64,000 nt of DNA from Streptomyces sp. NBC_01717 (GCF_036248255.1 NZ_CP109178.1:2170001-2234000); one strand, 5' to 3'; shown: positions 43,659 through 54,133, counted from the stretch's first letter. Translations and numbers: made by a program. The notes: generated from the letters alone by a model not told the origin.

Positions 43659-43674
43659 GACTTCAGCTGAAGTC
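43659..43674. other. Perfect 16-base palindrome at a stop codon
   Basis: GACTTCAGCTGAAGTC spans the stop of the minus-strand DsbA-fold gene, between it and the convergent end of the sulfur operon. It might help end transcription, but has no loop of normal size. Confidence 0.35.
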
Positions 43675-44295
43675 GAGGCTGCCCGTGCGGGTGCGCTTGA
43701 GCTCGAAGAAGTCCGGGTAGCCGGCCATCACCCGGAGGCTGTCGAACAGCCTGGCCGCCTCCTCGCCGCGCGGGACGGAGTTGAGGACCGGGCCGAACCA
43801 GACTCCGCCGTCGACATGGATGGTGGGGGTGCCCACATACGCGTCGGCCTCCGGGTCCTTGCCCGCGTCGTGGCTGCGGCGCAGCGCCTCGTCGTACGCC
43901 GTGGAATGCGCGGCCCCGGCAAGCCCGTCGGGCAGCCCCACTTCGGCGAGCGCCTGGGCGACCACCTCGTCGAAGTCCGCGTTCTTCTGTACGTGGATGC
44001 GGGTTCCCAAGGCGGTGTAGAGCTCCCGGAGCACACCGTCGCCGTGGTCGGCGGCCGCGGCGACCGCGACCCGCACCGGGCCGATCGACTTGTCGACCAG
44101 TTCCCGGTACCAGTCGGGGAGTTCATTGCCGACGTTGTGCAGGAAGAGGCTCATGACGTGGAAACGGAGCTCGATGTCGCGCTGCTGCTCCACCTCCAGC
44201 ATCCAGCGGGAGGTGATCCAGGCGAACGGGCAGGCCGGGTCGAAGTAGAAGTCGACGGCGGTCCTGCCCGTAGCCGGGGTGGGGTGAGTGGTCAT
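43663..44295 (-). CDS. DsbA-fold protein, mycothiol-dependent nitroreductase (Rv2466c)-like
   Basis: 210 residues. Thioredoxin-fold protein with [20 protein letters not shown] at the N-terminus, GTRIHVQKN, and the cis-Pro segment [23 protein letters not shown]. Rv2466c-type enzymes reduce oxidised or nitro substrates with mycothiol. The motif here is CPFA, with only the nucleophilic Cys and no resolving Cys; this is common among actinobacterial homologues and fits direct mycothiol chemistry. Confidence 0.85.
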   Translation of the reverse strand: MTTHPTPATGRTAVDFYFDPACPFAWITSRWMLEVEQQRDIELRFHVMSLFLHNVGNELPDWYRELVDKSIGPVRVAVAAAADHGDGVLRELYTALGTRIHVQKNADFDEVVAQALAEVGLPDGLAGAAHSTAYDEALRRSHDAGKDPEADAYVGTPTIHVDGGVWFGPVLNSVPRGEEAARLFDSLRVMAGYPDFFELKRTRTGSLDFS

Positions 44296-44363
44296 GCGTC
44301 GAGCCTATCCGGGAATTGGCGTACGGCTCCGGGCCATTCACCACTCGATCCCCTGGGCCACTT

Positions 44364-44948
44364 TCAGGCGGCGGTCCAGTGCGGGTCGCGTCCGCTGTGG
44401 GCCAGCGCCCGTTCGAACACCGGCGCCGAATCGGACACCGGGACCTCATCGGCGAAGCCGTCGTACTGCCGGTAGAGCGCCGCGGAACCGTCGACGACAT
44501 CGAGGACGAAGGCTGCCGCCGCGTCGGAGAGCCGGAACTCCTGCCCGGTTGCCCGGGCCACGTCCCAGCCGTGCAGGGCCGTCTCCTCGATGAGCATGGC
44601 GGCGATCTCGGACGCCGGGGACGTGGAACCCCCGAGGTCGATCTCCCCCTCCCAGACGGCCGGGTCCGACCAGGCGGCGACGGCGCGGTCCAGCTGCGCC
44701 GCGTACCTCTCCGCCCAGTCGGCATCCGCGGTGAAGTCACGGGTGGTGAGCTCGTCGGGCAGATCCTTGCGCAGGGCGCGGTGCTCCAGGCCGTACGAGG
44801 TGTAGAGGACCCAGTGGTTGATCAGCCCGCGCACGTCCCAGTCACCGCAGGGCGTGGCGGAAGCGTCCAGCTGTTCGGCGCGGACGGCACGGGCGATGCG
44901 GGCCGCTTCGGCGGCGCATTCGGTCAGGTGAGCGTGCTCGTTCTTCAT
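44364..44948 (-). CDS. TIGR03086-type metal-binding (DinB/MDMPI-like) protein
   Basis: 194 residues from ATG 44948. Four-helix DinB-like fold with TPCGDWDVRGLINHWVLYTS (first metal His), and EIAAMLIEETALHGWDVARATGQ (second His). Relatives include the mycothiol-dependent maleylpyruvate isomerases. The specific reaction is unknown. It follows the ketopantoate-reductase-like gene on the same strand, with a hairpin between. Confidence 0.85.
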   Translation of the reverse strand: MKNEHAHLTECAAEAARIARAVRAEQLDASATPCGDWDVRGLINHWVLYTSYGLEHRALRKDLPDELTTRDFTADADWAERYAAQLDRAVAAWSDPAVWEGEIDLGGSTSPASEIAAMLIEETALHGWDVARATGQEFRLSDAAAAFVLDVVDGSAALYRQYDGFADEVPVSDSAPVFERALAHSGRDPHWTAA

Positions 44949-44964
44949 GCACAGCACGCTAGAG

Positions 44965-45005
44965 CGGCCGCTGCCACGAGTATTGAAGAAATGCGACAGC
45001 GGCCG
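44965..45005 (-). terminator. Probable terminator of the ketopantoate reductase-like gene
   Basis: A perfect 9-base stem (CGGCCGCTG with CAGCGGCCG) and a 23-base loop between the two minus-strand genes. Confidence 0.55.
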
Positions 45006-45018
45006 GGCCTCGGACCGG

Positions 45019-46020
45019 TCAGGAGGCCGCGTCGATCAGTGCGGTGAGTTCGGCCACCGACATCGATCCGGGTTCCCGCCGCTCCCGCGCGAAGGCATTC
45101 GCGGTGCGCTGGAGTACGTCATTGACCGGTGTGGGCACCTCGTGCTCCCGGCCGAGCAGCACGATCTCGCCGTTGAGATAGTCGGCCTCGATCGTGCCCG
45201 TACCCCGGCTGAGGCTCTGCCAGGACGAACCGGCGCCGCGCGGGGAGCCGTCGAACGGCTCGAAGCGGATGCGGTCGCCGCGCGCCTTCGTCTGTTCCTC
45301 CTGGCCGACCGCTTCGACACCGGCGGCCGCCAGCACGGCCCGGCCCTCGGCGAGCGCCCGCTTGAACAGGGCGACGGCGTCGTCCCCGGTGAGCAGGCCG
45401 GTGACGGCCTCGATGGCGTTGGCGAGGTTGGAGAGCAGCTTGCCGTACTTCCAGCGCATCACGTCCGGCACGACCGGGGCGAGCAGCTTCGACTTCTCCA
45501 GGTCGGCGGCGATCAGCCGGGCCGTCTCGTCGGTCCCGGTGGGATAGCGCCCCAGGTGCAGGATGCCGGTCAGCGGCGTTCCGGCAGCGGACACCTCGCC
45601 GGGTTCGACGAACGTGGCGGGGAGCCAGACGCACATGCCGTACACGTGCCGGAAGCGGCGCAGCGCGAGACGTTCGCTCTCCACGCCGTTCTGCGCGCAG
45701 ATCAGGGGCAGCCGCTCGCCCGCGGTACCCCCGCCCGCCACCGGCCTGACGCTCCAGGCGTCGAGCGCGGCGGTGCTGTCCTGTGTCTTCACTGCGAGTA
45801 CGAGTACGTCGTCCGCGGTCAGGTCCAGTGCGTCGGGCCGGTCGACGACGGGGAGGGAGTGGGTACGGGGGCCGTCCGGCGTGGTGAGCCGGAGTCCGCC
45901 CGTGCGCAGCGCCTCGTACTGCGCGCCGCGCGCCACCAGGACGACGTCGTGGCCGGCCTCGGCCAGCCGCCCACCTATGGCGCCGCCGACGGCGCCCGCT
46001 CCCACGATGATGTAGCGCAT
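45019..46020 (-). CDS. 2-dehydropantoate 2-reductase family protein (ApbA/PanE-like)
   Basis: 333 residues from ATG 46020. N-terminal NADPH Rossmann motif RYIIVGAGAVGGAIGGRLAEAGHDV, VLAVKTQDSTAALDAW, CAQNGVESE, and a C-terminal helical domain with MRWKYGKLLSNLANAIEAV containing the catalytic Lys. The family reduces ketopantoate for CoA synthesis. Several paralogues per genome are usual, so the true substrate is uncertain. Confidence 0.85.
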   Translation of the reverse strand: MRYIIVGAGAVGGAIGGRLAEAGHDVVLVARGAQYEALRTGGLRLTTPDGPRTHSLPVVDRPDALDLTADDVLVLAVKTQDSTAALDAWSVRPVAGGGTAGERLPLICAQNGVESERLALRRFRHVYGMCVWLPATFVEPGEVSAAGTPLTGILHLGRYPTGTDETARLIAADLEKSKLLAPVVPDVMRWKYGKLLSNLANAIEAVTGLLTGDDAVALFKRALAEGRAVLAAAGVEAVGQEEQTKARGDRIRFEPFDGSPRGAGSSWQSLSRGTGTIEADYLNGEIVLLGREHEVPTPVNDVLQRTANAFARERREPGSMSVAELTALIDAAS

Positions 46021-46094
46021 GTTGGCTCCGTCCGGTGCGGCCGTGTGTCACATATGGCGGTCAGATCCTATGCGGGGAGGCGGACCTGTCGAAG

Positions 46095-46659
46095 GCCGCC
46101 CACCGGGGCCGGGAACCTGACGGCCGTGGCCCCGCGCCGTTGCGGGCGTTGGGCTGCGGACGGACCGGATCGATCTCCACCAACTGCACCGGCTGGACCC
46201 GGATGTCCCCATGGCCGATCAGCCGGGCGCTCCGGATGCGCCGAGGCGGGGAGGTAAGATCCAGTTCATCGGTCCGGAAACACCCTCACCACCGACCAGC
46301 TGGGGCAGGCCCTCTCCCTGACCGGGATCGCCTCGGTGCAGAACCGCTTCGCTCTCCTCGACCGCGCGTCGGACCCGGTGCTGAAGCTCTGCGAGACCCA
46401 TGGCCTCGCCTGTCTGCCCCGCCGTCGGCCAACGGCCGCCCTGACCGGTTACGCCGCCGAGGCGCTCGCCGGTATCGCCGAACGGCACGGTGCCAGCCGC
46501 GGGCAGATCGCCCTCGCCTGGCTTCCGCACCGCTCCCCCGTACTGTGCCCGAGACCGGGCACGGGTCCGCCCGTCCATCCGGCGGAGGACCTCGGGGCTG
46601 CGGAGATCCGGCTGTCCGCCGAGGACATGAGTCGCCTGGAAGCGCTCGCATCCGTATGA
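46095..46659 (+). pseudogene. Aldo/keto reductase remnant, 5' truncated and frameshifted
   Basis: Two frames carry pieces of one aldo/keto reductase. Around 46142-46275 the frame reads TDRIDLHQLHRLDPDVPMADQ and GGKIQFIG. From about 46276, in another frame, it continues NTLTTDQLGQALSLTGIASVQNR, then IAERHGASRGQIALAWLPHRSP and ends LSAEDMSRLEALASV. The N-terminal half with the catalytic Asp, Tyr and Lys is missing and a single-base slip lies near 46272. The stop at 46657 lies within the leader of the ABC ATPase gene. Confidence 0.8.
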
Positions 46660-46673
46660 AGGAGTACCCGCCC

Positions 46674-47561
46674 GTGACCACCACCGCCACCCTCACCACC
46701 TCCGTCCCCGCGGCCCCGGTGCCGGTGATCCGGGCCGACGGCGTCCGGCTCGTCCGGGACGGCAACGTCCTGCTCGACTCGGTCTCGCTGACCGTGCGCA
46801 GCGGTGAGCACTGGGCCCTGCTCGGCGCCAACGGTGCCGGAAAGAGCACACTGCTCGGGCTGCTCGGCGCGGTCACCCACCCCACCCATGGATCCGTGGA
46901 GGTCCTGGGACGCACGATCGGACGGGTCGACCTGCGGGAGCTGCGGACCCTGCTGGGGCACGTCAACCCGCGTCATCCACTGCGTTCACCACTGTCGGTG
47001 CGCGAGGTGGTGCTCACCGGTCTGACCAACTCGGTCGAGCCGGTGCCGCGTTGGTCCGCCAGTGTCGAACAGCAGGAACAGGCCGACCGGCTGCTGAAGA
47101 TGCTGGGCATGCAAGGCAAGACCGGATCGCGTTGGCCGTCGCTCTCCCAGGGCGAGCGGGGCCGTACGCTCATCGCCCGCGCTCTGATGCCGCAGCCGCG
47201 GCTGCTGCTCCTCGACGAACCGGCCACCGGTCTGGATCTCGCCGCCCGCGAGCAGCTGCTGGACGCCCTGGACACCTTGCGCCAGGAACACCCCGGGCTG
47301 GCGACGGTCCTGGTCACGCACCATCTCGAGGAACTGCCCGCCTCCACCACGCATGCGATGCTGCTTCGGGAGGGGCGGTGTGTGGCCTCGGGTCCGGCCG
47401 ACCACGTGCTGACCACGGATCAGGTCAGCGACTGCTTCGGGCATCCGGTGCGGATCGTCCGCACGGACGGCCGGTGGACGGCGCGGGCGCAGGCGTCACG
47501 CGCGGCTGACGGCAATGGATCGCCGACGGACGCCGTCAGCCGACGGACGGTACGGCGATGA
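46674..47561 (+). CDS. Stand-alone ABC transporter ATP-binding protein
   Basis: 295 residues. GTG 46674 follows GAAGGAG; ATG 46656 would overlap that site. Walker A LLGANGAGKSTLLG, signature LSQGERGRTLIARAL, Walker B RLLLLDEPATGLD, switch His in VLVTHHLEELP. The LSQGE signature and short linker resemble ModF/PhrA-type or YfiC-like ATPases. No permease is adjacent, so its partner is elsewhere or it acts alone. The 3' end overlaps the convergent gene by 26 bases. Confidence 0.85.
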   Translation: MTTTATLTTSVPAAPVPVIRADGVRLVRDGNVLLDSVSLTVRSGEHWALLGANGAGKSTLLGLLGAVTHPTHGSVEVLGRTIGRVDLRELRTLLGHVNPRHPLRSPLSVREVVLTGLTNSVEPVPRWSASVEQQEQADRLLKMLGMQGKTGSRWPSLSQGERGRTLIARALMPQPRLLLLDEPATGLDLAAREQLLDALDTLRQEHPGLATVLVTHHLEELPASTTHAMLLREGRCVASGPADHVLTTDQVSDCFGHPVRIVRTDGRWTARAQASRAADGNGSPTDAVSRRTVRR

Positions 47562-47916
47562 ACGGCGTGGCCTGGTGGAAGTAGAGGAGCCAGCCGCGCT
47601 CGGTCAGCCGCCACAGTGAACTGCGGTGGGCGCGGAGCCCCTTGACCTCGGAGTCGAAGGTCAGATGGACGAGTTCGTCGGCGAGCTGGACTCCGCGCAT
47701 CCGTGACGCGGTGAGCTGTCCGGGCCGTGGGGCCTCGCCCGCGGTCAGCGAGGCGATGGTCGCGTCGCGGTCCCAGCAGCGGCCGGCGGTGTCGATCTCG
47801 TGGAACTCCGGGTGCAGCACCTGGACGAGGAGATCGGCGGAGCAGCGCACCAGCGGGTCGAGGAGTCTGAGCTCGCCCTCGACGGCGGCGGCCACGCCGG
47901 GCTGCTGTTCAGTCAC
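47536..47916 (-). CDS. SnoaL/NTF2-like small protein (DUF4440-type)
   Basis: 126 residues from GTG 47916. The cone-shaped NTF2 fold is suggested by the pattern LLDPLVRCSADLLVQVLHPEFHEIDTAG, AGRCWDRDATIASL and RSSLWRLTERGWLLYFHQATP. Family members are enzymes or binding proteins of varied function. It overlaps the upstream DUF1697 gene by eight bases, suggesting coupled translation. Confidence 0.75.
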   Translation of the reverse strand: MTEQQPGVAAAVEGELRLLDPLVRCSADLLVQVLHPEFHEIDTAGRCWDRDATIASLTAGEAPRPGQLTASRMRGVQLADELVHLTFDSEVKGLRAHRSSLWRLTERGWLLYFHQATPFIAVPSVG

Positions 47917-48457
47917 GCGTCATCTCCACGAGTTTGGCCACGGTGTTCCAGTTACGCGTGGTGGCGATGAGGCCCTTGGTGCGGGAGGGGCGGTGGAGCG
48001 CCTCGGCGAGCTTTGAACGGCCCAGTCCGTCGGGGGCATAGAGATAGAGCGCACGGTCGCCGAGCCGGAACTCCTCGGGGCGGAAGGCGTCGGCGTCGAT
48101 CGCGGCGAAGCGTGCGGCGTCCACCGGCCGGTCGAAGTAGGTGACGTGCAGCTGCTTGCCCTCGACGGTGGCGGCCGGGAACGGGCAGGCGTCGGCGACC
48201 GATGCGAGATAGGGGCCGTTCCGGATCAGACACGGGACGGCGAAGCCGAAGCGTTCCTCGATGGACTGCTCGAGCTGTGCGGTGAGCGCGTCCTCGTCGC
48301 CCGACGCGCTGCTGAAGACGGCGTTGCCGCTCTGCAGATATGTCCGGACGTCCGCATGGCCCAGCTCCGTGAGCAGCGTGCGGAGTTCGGCCATCGGGAC
48401 CTTCTTGTGGCCGCTCACATTGATCCCGCGCAACAGCGCCGCGTACCTGGTGGTCAT
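47909..48457 (-). CDS. DUF1697 family protein
   Basis: 182 residues from ATG 48457. Hallmarks of DUF1697: RYAALLRGINVSGHKKVPMAE at the N-terminus, RTYLQSGNAVFSS, and a C-terminal TTRNWNTVAKLVEM. Soluble, function unknown; common in actinobacteria as single-copy accessory genes. Confidence 0.88.
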   Translation of the reverse strand: MTTRYAALLRGINVSGHKKVPMAELRTLLTELGHADVRTYLQSGNAVFSSASGDEDALTAQLEQSIEERFGFAVPCLIRNGPYLASVADACPFPAATVEGKQLHVTYFDRPVDAARFAAIDADAFRPEEFRLGDRALYLYAPDGLGRSKLAEALHRPSRTKGLIATTRNWNTVAKLVEMTRD

Positions 48458-48489
48458 GGGCACACCATAGGACGATCCGCCGGAGGTGT

Positions 48490-48528
48490 GCGGCCGCCGC
48501 GCCCCGTGGGGGAGAGCGCGGCGGCCGC
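48490..48528 (-). terminator. Terminator of the second subtilase gene
   Basis: A perfect 13-base stem (GCGGCCGCCGCGC with GCGCGGCGGCCGC) and 13-base loop, 17 bases after the stop at 48546. Confidence 0.85.
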
Positions 48529-48545
48529 CGTCTCGGTGCTGCCTG

Positions 48546-49748
<1,203 letters not shown>

Positions 49749-49938
49749 GAAGAGGGATCTCCTCGGCATTGTTTGTGGGGGGATTGGCCCTCGGCCGGAA
49801 GATCTCCGGGGGCTGGCTCGAAACCCTTACCGATTGACACGCTCAGATCAACCCCTTCATACAGCTGTGACTTACTCAACAAGGTTTCGTAATAAGAAAT
49901 CGGCCAGCGGTGGTCAAGTCGGGCGTCCGACCCCAAAG

Positions 49939-49973
49939 CCCCATGCGCGTAAGGGCCTTGCACGTGCGTGGGG
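49939..49973 (-). terminator. Terminator of the sugar ABC operon
   Basis: A 12-base stem with two G-U pairs (CCCCATGCGCGT with ACGTGCGTGGGG) and 11-base loop, about 34 bases after the stop at 50007. Confidence 0.55.
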
Positions 49974-50006
49974 CGCCGAGTGGAGAACGGCCTCGGTCGG
50001 TGGTCC

Positions 50007-51314
50007 TCAGCGCTGGTAGCGGGCCAGTACCCGGTTCCCGTCGTCGACCAGGCGCCTGTTCAGCTCGTCCCGGCCGATCGCCCCGCTGTAGTACTCCTGC
50101 AGTGCGGGCGTGGCGACCTTGTCCTTCCACTCGGGGTAGCCGCGCACCGACTGGGCGGGCGCCGAGCGCAGCCCCTTCGCCAGGGCTGCGCCGGTCGCCC
50201 AGCCGTTCTCGGTGGTGTGCAGGGCCGGATCCGCGAGCGCCGCCGTGCCGGTCGGCAGCATCCAGTCGCCCTCTGCCAGGCGCACCATGTTCGGTGGACG
50301 CAGCAGGAAGTCGATGAACTGCACGGCCGCCTTCTTGTGCGGGCTGGACTCGGCGACGGACAGGGTCTGCGGGCTCACGCCCTGGGCGAGCCCGTCGCTG
50401 CCGGCCGGGGCGGGCAGCACCGTCCAATCGAAGCCCTCAGGCGCCTGTTCGACGACCTGTTGACGGTACGAGAACCCCAGCGGGACCATCGCGTACCGCC
50501 CGCCGAACAGCCCGGGGAGGGTGTCGGAGCCGCCCATGCCGAGCGCGGTGCGGGCAGCGCTGTGGTCGGTGTTGACCTGGTCGCGGATGGTGCCGGGGAC
50601 CACCTGGTCGCCTTCGTCGAGGCGGATGGTCACCTTGCCGTCGGCGCCGCGGTGGAAGAGCTGCCCGCCGCTGGAGAGGCCGAGGTTGAGGGTGACGGAG
50701 ACGGGTTCCTTCAGCGGCCAGGCGACGCCGTACGTCGCCTTCCCCTCCCCCTTGCCCGTCAGCTCCTTGGTGACCTGCCGGAATTCCTCCCAGCTCCAGG
50801 GGTTCGCGGGGGTCGGGATACGGACCCCGGAGGCCTTGAGGATCTTGGTGTTGGCGATCAGGACCCGGGGTTCCTGGAGGAACGGCACCCCGTAGACGCC
50901 GTCACCGAAGGTCGTGGTCCGCCAGCTCTGCTCCGGGATGTCGGCGGTCAGCCGGTCGGGCAGGAGGGCGCGCAGCTCGGCGAGATAGCCGCCGTACGCG
51001 AAGTCGGCGAGGTCGTCGGAGGCGTCGTGGATGACGTCCGGCGCCTCGTCGCCCTCGAAGGAGGTGAGCAGTTGGTCGTGGACGCTGTCCCAGCTGCCCT
51101 GGACGTACTCGACCTGGATGTCGGGGTGGGTGGCGTTCCACTCCTTGACCAGCTGCTTGTTGGCGTCGACGGACTCCTTCTGCCAGGCCAGCGACTGGAA
51201 GCGCAGTTCGATCTTCCCGTTGGTGTCCGTTCCGCCTCCGTCACCACTGCAGCCCGTGAGCAGGAGGGCCAGCGCGGTGGCTGCGGCGGCCGCCGTCCGT
51301 ACCGGTGCGCGCAT
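50007..51314 (-). CDS. Carbohydrate ABC importer, solute-binding lipoprotein
   Basis: 435 residues from ATG 51314, which overlaps the permease stop (TGATG). Lipobox LLTGCSGDGGG at about residue 20. Family-1 extracellular solute-binding pattern: LRFQSLAWQKESVDANKQL, APDVIHDASDDLADFAYGG, WSWEEFRQVTKEL. It should capture an oligosaccharide or polyol for the two permeases. The gene order permease-permease-binding protein on the minus strand is the reverse of the commonest order. Confidence 0.9.
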   Translation of the reverse strand: MRAPVRTAAAAATALALLLTGCSGDGGGTDTNGKIELRFQSLAWQKESVDANKQLVKEWNATHPDIQVEYVQGSWDSVHDQLLTSFEGDEAPDVIHDASDDLADFAYGGYLAELRALLPDRLTADIPEQSWRTTTFGDGVYGVPFLQEPRVLIANTKILKASGVRIPTPANPWSWEEFRQVTKELTGKGEGKATYGVAWPLKEPVSVTLNLGLSSGGQLFHRGADGKVTIRLDEGDQVVPGTIRDQVNTDHSAARTALGMGGSDTLPGLFGGRYAMVPLGFSYRQQVVEQAPEGFDWTVLPAPAGSDGLAQGVSPQTLSVAESSPHKKAAVQFIDFLLRPPNMVRLAEGDWMLPTGTAALADPALHTTENGWATGAALAKGLRSAPAQSVRGYPEWKDKVATPALQEYYSGAIGRDELNRRLVDDGNRVLARYQR

Positions 51315-52153
51315 CAGCTCTTCACCGCCCCGGCGAGCATGCCACCGGTGATCCGGCGCTGGATGACCGCGAAGAGGACGAGGGACGGCAGGGTGGCAAG
51401 GAATGCGGCGGCGGCGAGCGGCCCGAGTTCGGCCGCCCCCTCCGCGCCGAGGAAGTGGGTGAGTACGACCGGCAAGGTCTGCTTCTCCGGTGTCTTGAGC
51501 AGGACGAGTGCGAAGAAGAACTCGTTCCATGCGGTGATGAACGCGAAGAGCGCGGTGGCGACGATTCCTGGGGCCAGCAGCGGAGCGGTGACCGAGACGA
51601 GCGTCCGCAGCCGGCTCGCGCCGTCGACCGAGGCGGCCTCCTCGAGTTCGGGCGGTACGGCGCGGACGTAGCCGACCAGCATCCACAGCGCGAACGGCAG
51701 CGCCCAGACGACGTACACCATGATCAGCCCCCACAGGGAGTTGATCAGATGCAGATTCTTGAGAATCAGGAACAGCGGAATGATCAGCAGCACGAAGGGG
51801 AACGCCTGGCTGACCACAACCCAGCCGGTGGCGGCCGCCGAGAGCCTGGTGCGGTGCCGGGCCATCACATAGGCCATGGGCGTCGCGATGACGACGGCGA
51901 TCAGGGCGGCGGACAGTGCGGCGATCAGCGAGTTGGCCGCGGCCTGGAGCAGCGGCTGCTCGTCGAAGGCCTGCCGGAAGTTGTCCAGGGTCGGATGCTC
52001 GGGGATCCAGGTGGGGTGCAGGGAACCCAGTTCGCGGGCCGGTTTGAAGGCTGTGGAGATCAGCCAGAGGAACGGGAACGCCAGGAAGACGAGGTAGCCC
52101 AGGAGCGCCACGTACTGTCCGGTGCGGGCGGATCTGCCGGTACGGATACTCAC
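51314..52153 (-). CDS. Carbohydrate ABC importer permease (MalG-like)
   Basis: 279 residues from GTG 52153, overlapping the upstream permease stop. Six membrane helices and the EAA motif ELEEAASVDGASRLRTLVSV. Second permease of the importer. Confidence 0.92.
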   Translation of the reverse strand: MSIRTGRSARTGQYVALLGYLVFLAFPFLWLISTAFKPARELGSLHPTWIPEHPTLDNFRQAFDEQPLLQAAANSLIAALSAALIAVVIATPMAYVMARHRTRLSAAATGWVVVSQAFPFVLLIIPLFLILKNLHLINSLWGLIMVYVVWALPFALWMLVGYVRAVPPELEEAASVDGASRLRTLVSVTAPLLAPGIVATALFAFITAWNEFFFALVLLKTPEKQTLPVVLTHFLGAEGAAELGPLAAAAFLATLPSLVLFAVIQRRITGGMLAGAVKS

Positions 52154-53109
52154 TGGTCCTCGCCTCCCTTGAGCCGGCCGACGAGATGGAAGGCGAGGAC
52201 GACGGAGATCACCGCGACCATCACACAGCCCATCGCCGCGGCGTAGCCGAACTGGCCGTAGCGGAAGGCCTCCTCGTACGCGAAGAGCATCGGAAGCCGG
52301 GTCCGGCCGCCGGGGCCGCCGTTGGTCAGGACGTAGACCAGGGCGAACGAGTTGAAGTTCCAGATGAAGTTGAGGGCGGTGATGGCGAGCGCGACCGGCC
52401 GGAGAGCCGGCCAGGTGACGGTACGGAACCGGCGCCAGGCGCCCGCGCCGTCCAGGGCGGCCGCTTCGTGGAGTTCGTGCGGGGTGTTCTGGAGCCCCGC
52501 CAGGAGTGCGACGGTGGTCTGCGGCATGCCCGCCCAGACACCGACGACGATCACGGCGGGCAGTGCGGTGGCCAGTCCGGTCAGCCAGTCCCGGCCGTCA
52601 CCGAGCCCGAGATCGCGGATGGTCTCGTTGAGGACGCCGGCGTCCGGGTTGTAGACGAGCCGCCACATGATGCCGACCACGACTTCGGGCATGGCCCAGG
52701 GGATGATCGCCAGGGCGCGCGCGAGCCAGCGCATCCGCAGGTTCTGGTTGAGCAGGAGGGCGAGTCCCAGCGCGAGCAGGAACTGCGGGACGGTGACGCC
52801 GACCGCCCAGACCAGGCCGATCCGGAACGAGTCCCAGAACAGGGTGTCGTGGAGCAGGTCCTGGAAGTTCAGTCCGCCGACCCACTGGGTGGACCGGGTG
52901 CGGCCGGACTGGGCATCGGTGAACGCCAGGGCCACGCCGTAGAGCAGCGGGCCGACGCTGAGGATCAGGATCGGGATCAGGGCGGGGAGCACCAGGAACC
53001 AGGTGCCGGCGTTCCGGTTGATCCGCGGCGCCTGTCTGCCCTGTCGGGACCGCGGACTGCCGGGTGGACCGTGCTGTCCGGACTGTACGGTTGCATTCGC
53101 CAACGTCAT
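52150..53109 (-). CDS. Carbohydrate ABC importer permease (MalF-like)
   Basis: 319 residues. A basic, polar N-terminus then about six helices, with the EAA motif ELHEAAALDGAGAWRRFRTV. First gene of the operon. No ATPase or LacI regulator is nearby; streptomycete importers of this class usually share the multitask ATPase MsiK. Confidence 0.92.
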   Translation of the reverse strand: MTLANATVQSGQHGPPGSPRSRQGRQAPRINRNAGTWFLVLPALIPILILSVGPLLYGVALAFTDAQSGRTRSTQWVGGLNFQDLLHDTLFWDSFRIGLVWAVGVTVPQFLLALGLALLLNQNLRMRWLARALAIIPWAMPEVVVGIMWRLVYNPDAGVLNETIRDLGLGDGRDWLTGLATALPAVIVVGVWAGMPQTTVALLAGLQNTPHELHEAAALDGAGAWRRFRTVTWPALRPVALAITALNFIWNFNSFALVYVLTNGGPGGRTRLPMLFAYEEAFRYGQFGYAAAMGCVMVAVISVVLAFHLVGRLKGGEDQ

Positions 53110-53234
53110 GAATTCGACCCCCTTGCGTCATTGGATCGCTTTCATCCAGTTCCGGCCGCTCAGGTGGCCCCCGCCATGGTGCTGACGGGCCGTCGGTTCG
53201 TCAAGGCGGTGTGCACGGATGCGAAAATCGGACC

Positions 53235-54101
53235 ATGAACGAGATGCGTGCGCGCGAGGTGCTGACCGCTGCCGGGCTTTCCGGCGACGCCGAGCTGATC
53301 GCGCTGGGCGAGAACGCGGTGTTCGCCGTCGGCGACCTGGTGGTCAAGGTCGGCCGGGACGCCGTTAGGAACCCGGAGCTGCGCAGCCGGGCCGAGCGCG
53401 AGGTGGCCGTCGCGCAGTGGCTCGCCGCTTCGGACATCCCCGCCGTGCGGGCGGCGGAGTCGGAGGCGCGGCTTGTCGAAGGACACCCGGTGACGGTCTG
53501 GCACCGGCTCCCCGACGCGGTGCGCCCCGCCGAGCCGCGGGATCTGGCGCCGTTGCTCGCCCTGGTCCACGCGCTGCCCGCCCCGGACGGACTGGCGCTG
53601 CCGCGGCGGGAGCTGCTGGGTGGGGTGGAGCGGTGGCTGCGGATCGCGGGCGACGCGATCGATCCGGCCGACGCTGCATATCTGCGGGAGCGGCGGGACG
53701 GGTTCGCCGCGGCAGCGGCCGCGTTGGTGCCGCATCTGCCGCCGGGGCCGATCCACGGTGACGCACTGCCGCGCAACGTCCATGTCGGTCCGGACGGGCC
53801 GGTACTGGTGGACCTCGAGACCTTCTCCGCGGATCTGCGTGAGCACGATCTGGTGGTCCTCGCACTGTCCCGCGACCGGTACGGGCTGACGGCGGAGGCG
53901 TACGACGCGTTCACCGCCGTGTACGGCTGGGACGTCCGGGAGTGGGACGGCTGCGCGGTGCTGCGGGGCGCCCGGGAGACGGCCAGCTGTGCGTGGGTCT
54001 CACAGCATGCGCCGGGCAATCCGAAGGCGCTTGCTGAGTTCCGGCGCAGGGTTGCGTCCTTGCGTGACGGTGACCCCGAGGTGCGGTGGTATCCGTTCTA
54101 G
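53235..54101 (+). CDS. APH-like kinase (aminoglycoside phosphotransferase fold)
   Basis: 288 residues from ATG 53235. Kinase-like fold with GENAVFAVGDLVVKVGRD (nucleotide loop and Lys), the catalytic loop IHGDALPRNVHVG (Asp and Asn) and the metal-binding VLVDLETFS. Substrate unknown; many such proteins phosphorylate small molecules rather than drugs. Divergent from the sugar importer. Confidence 0.85.
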   Translation: MNEMRAREVLTAAGLSGDAELIALGENAVFAVGDLVVKVGRDAVRNPELRSRAEREVAVAQWLAASDIPAVRAAESEARLVEGHPVTVWHRLPDAVRPAEPRDLAPLLALVHALPAPDGLALPRRELLGGVERWLRIAGDAIDPADAAYLRERRDGFAAAAAALVPHLPPGPIHGDALPRNVHVGPDGPVLVDLETFSADLREHDLVVLALSRDRYGLTAEAYDAFTAVYGWDVREWDGCAVLRGARETASCAWVSQHAPGNPKALAEFRRRVASLRDGDPEVRWYPF

Positions 54102-54133
54102 CGGTTGCTGCCGGGGTCTCCCAGCGGCCGCTA
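54099..54133 (+). terminator. Terminator of the APH-like gene
   Basis: A 12-base stem with two G-U pairs (TAGCGGTTGCTG with CAGCGGCCGCTA) that starts in the APH stop codon; 11-base loop. Confidence 0.6.

Noticed and set aside
43659..43674. Palindrome GACTTCAGCTGAAGTC considered as a regulator operator
   Set aside because: It spans a stop codon between convergent gene ends, with no start nearby to control.
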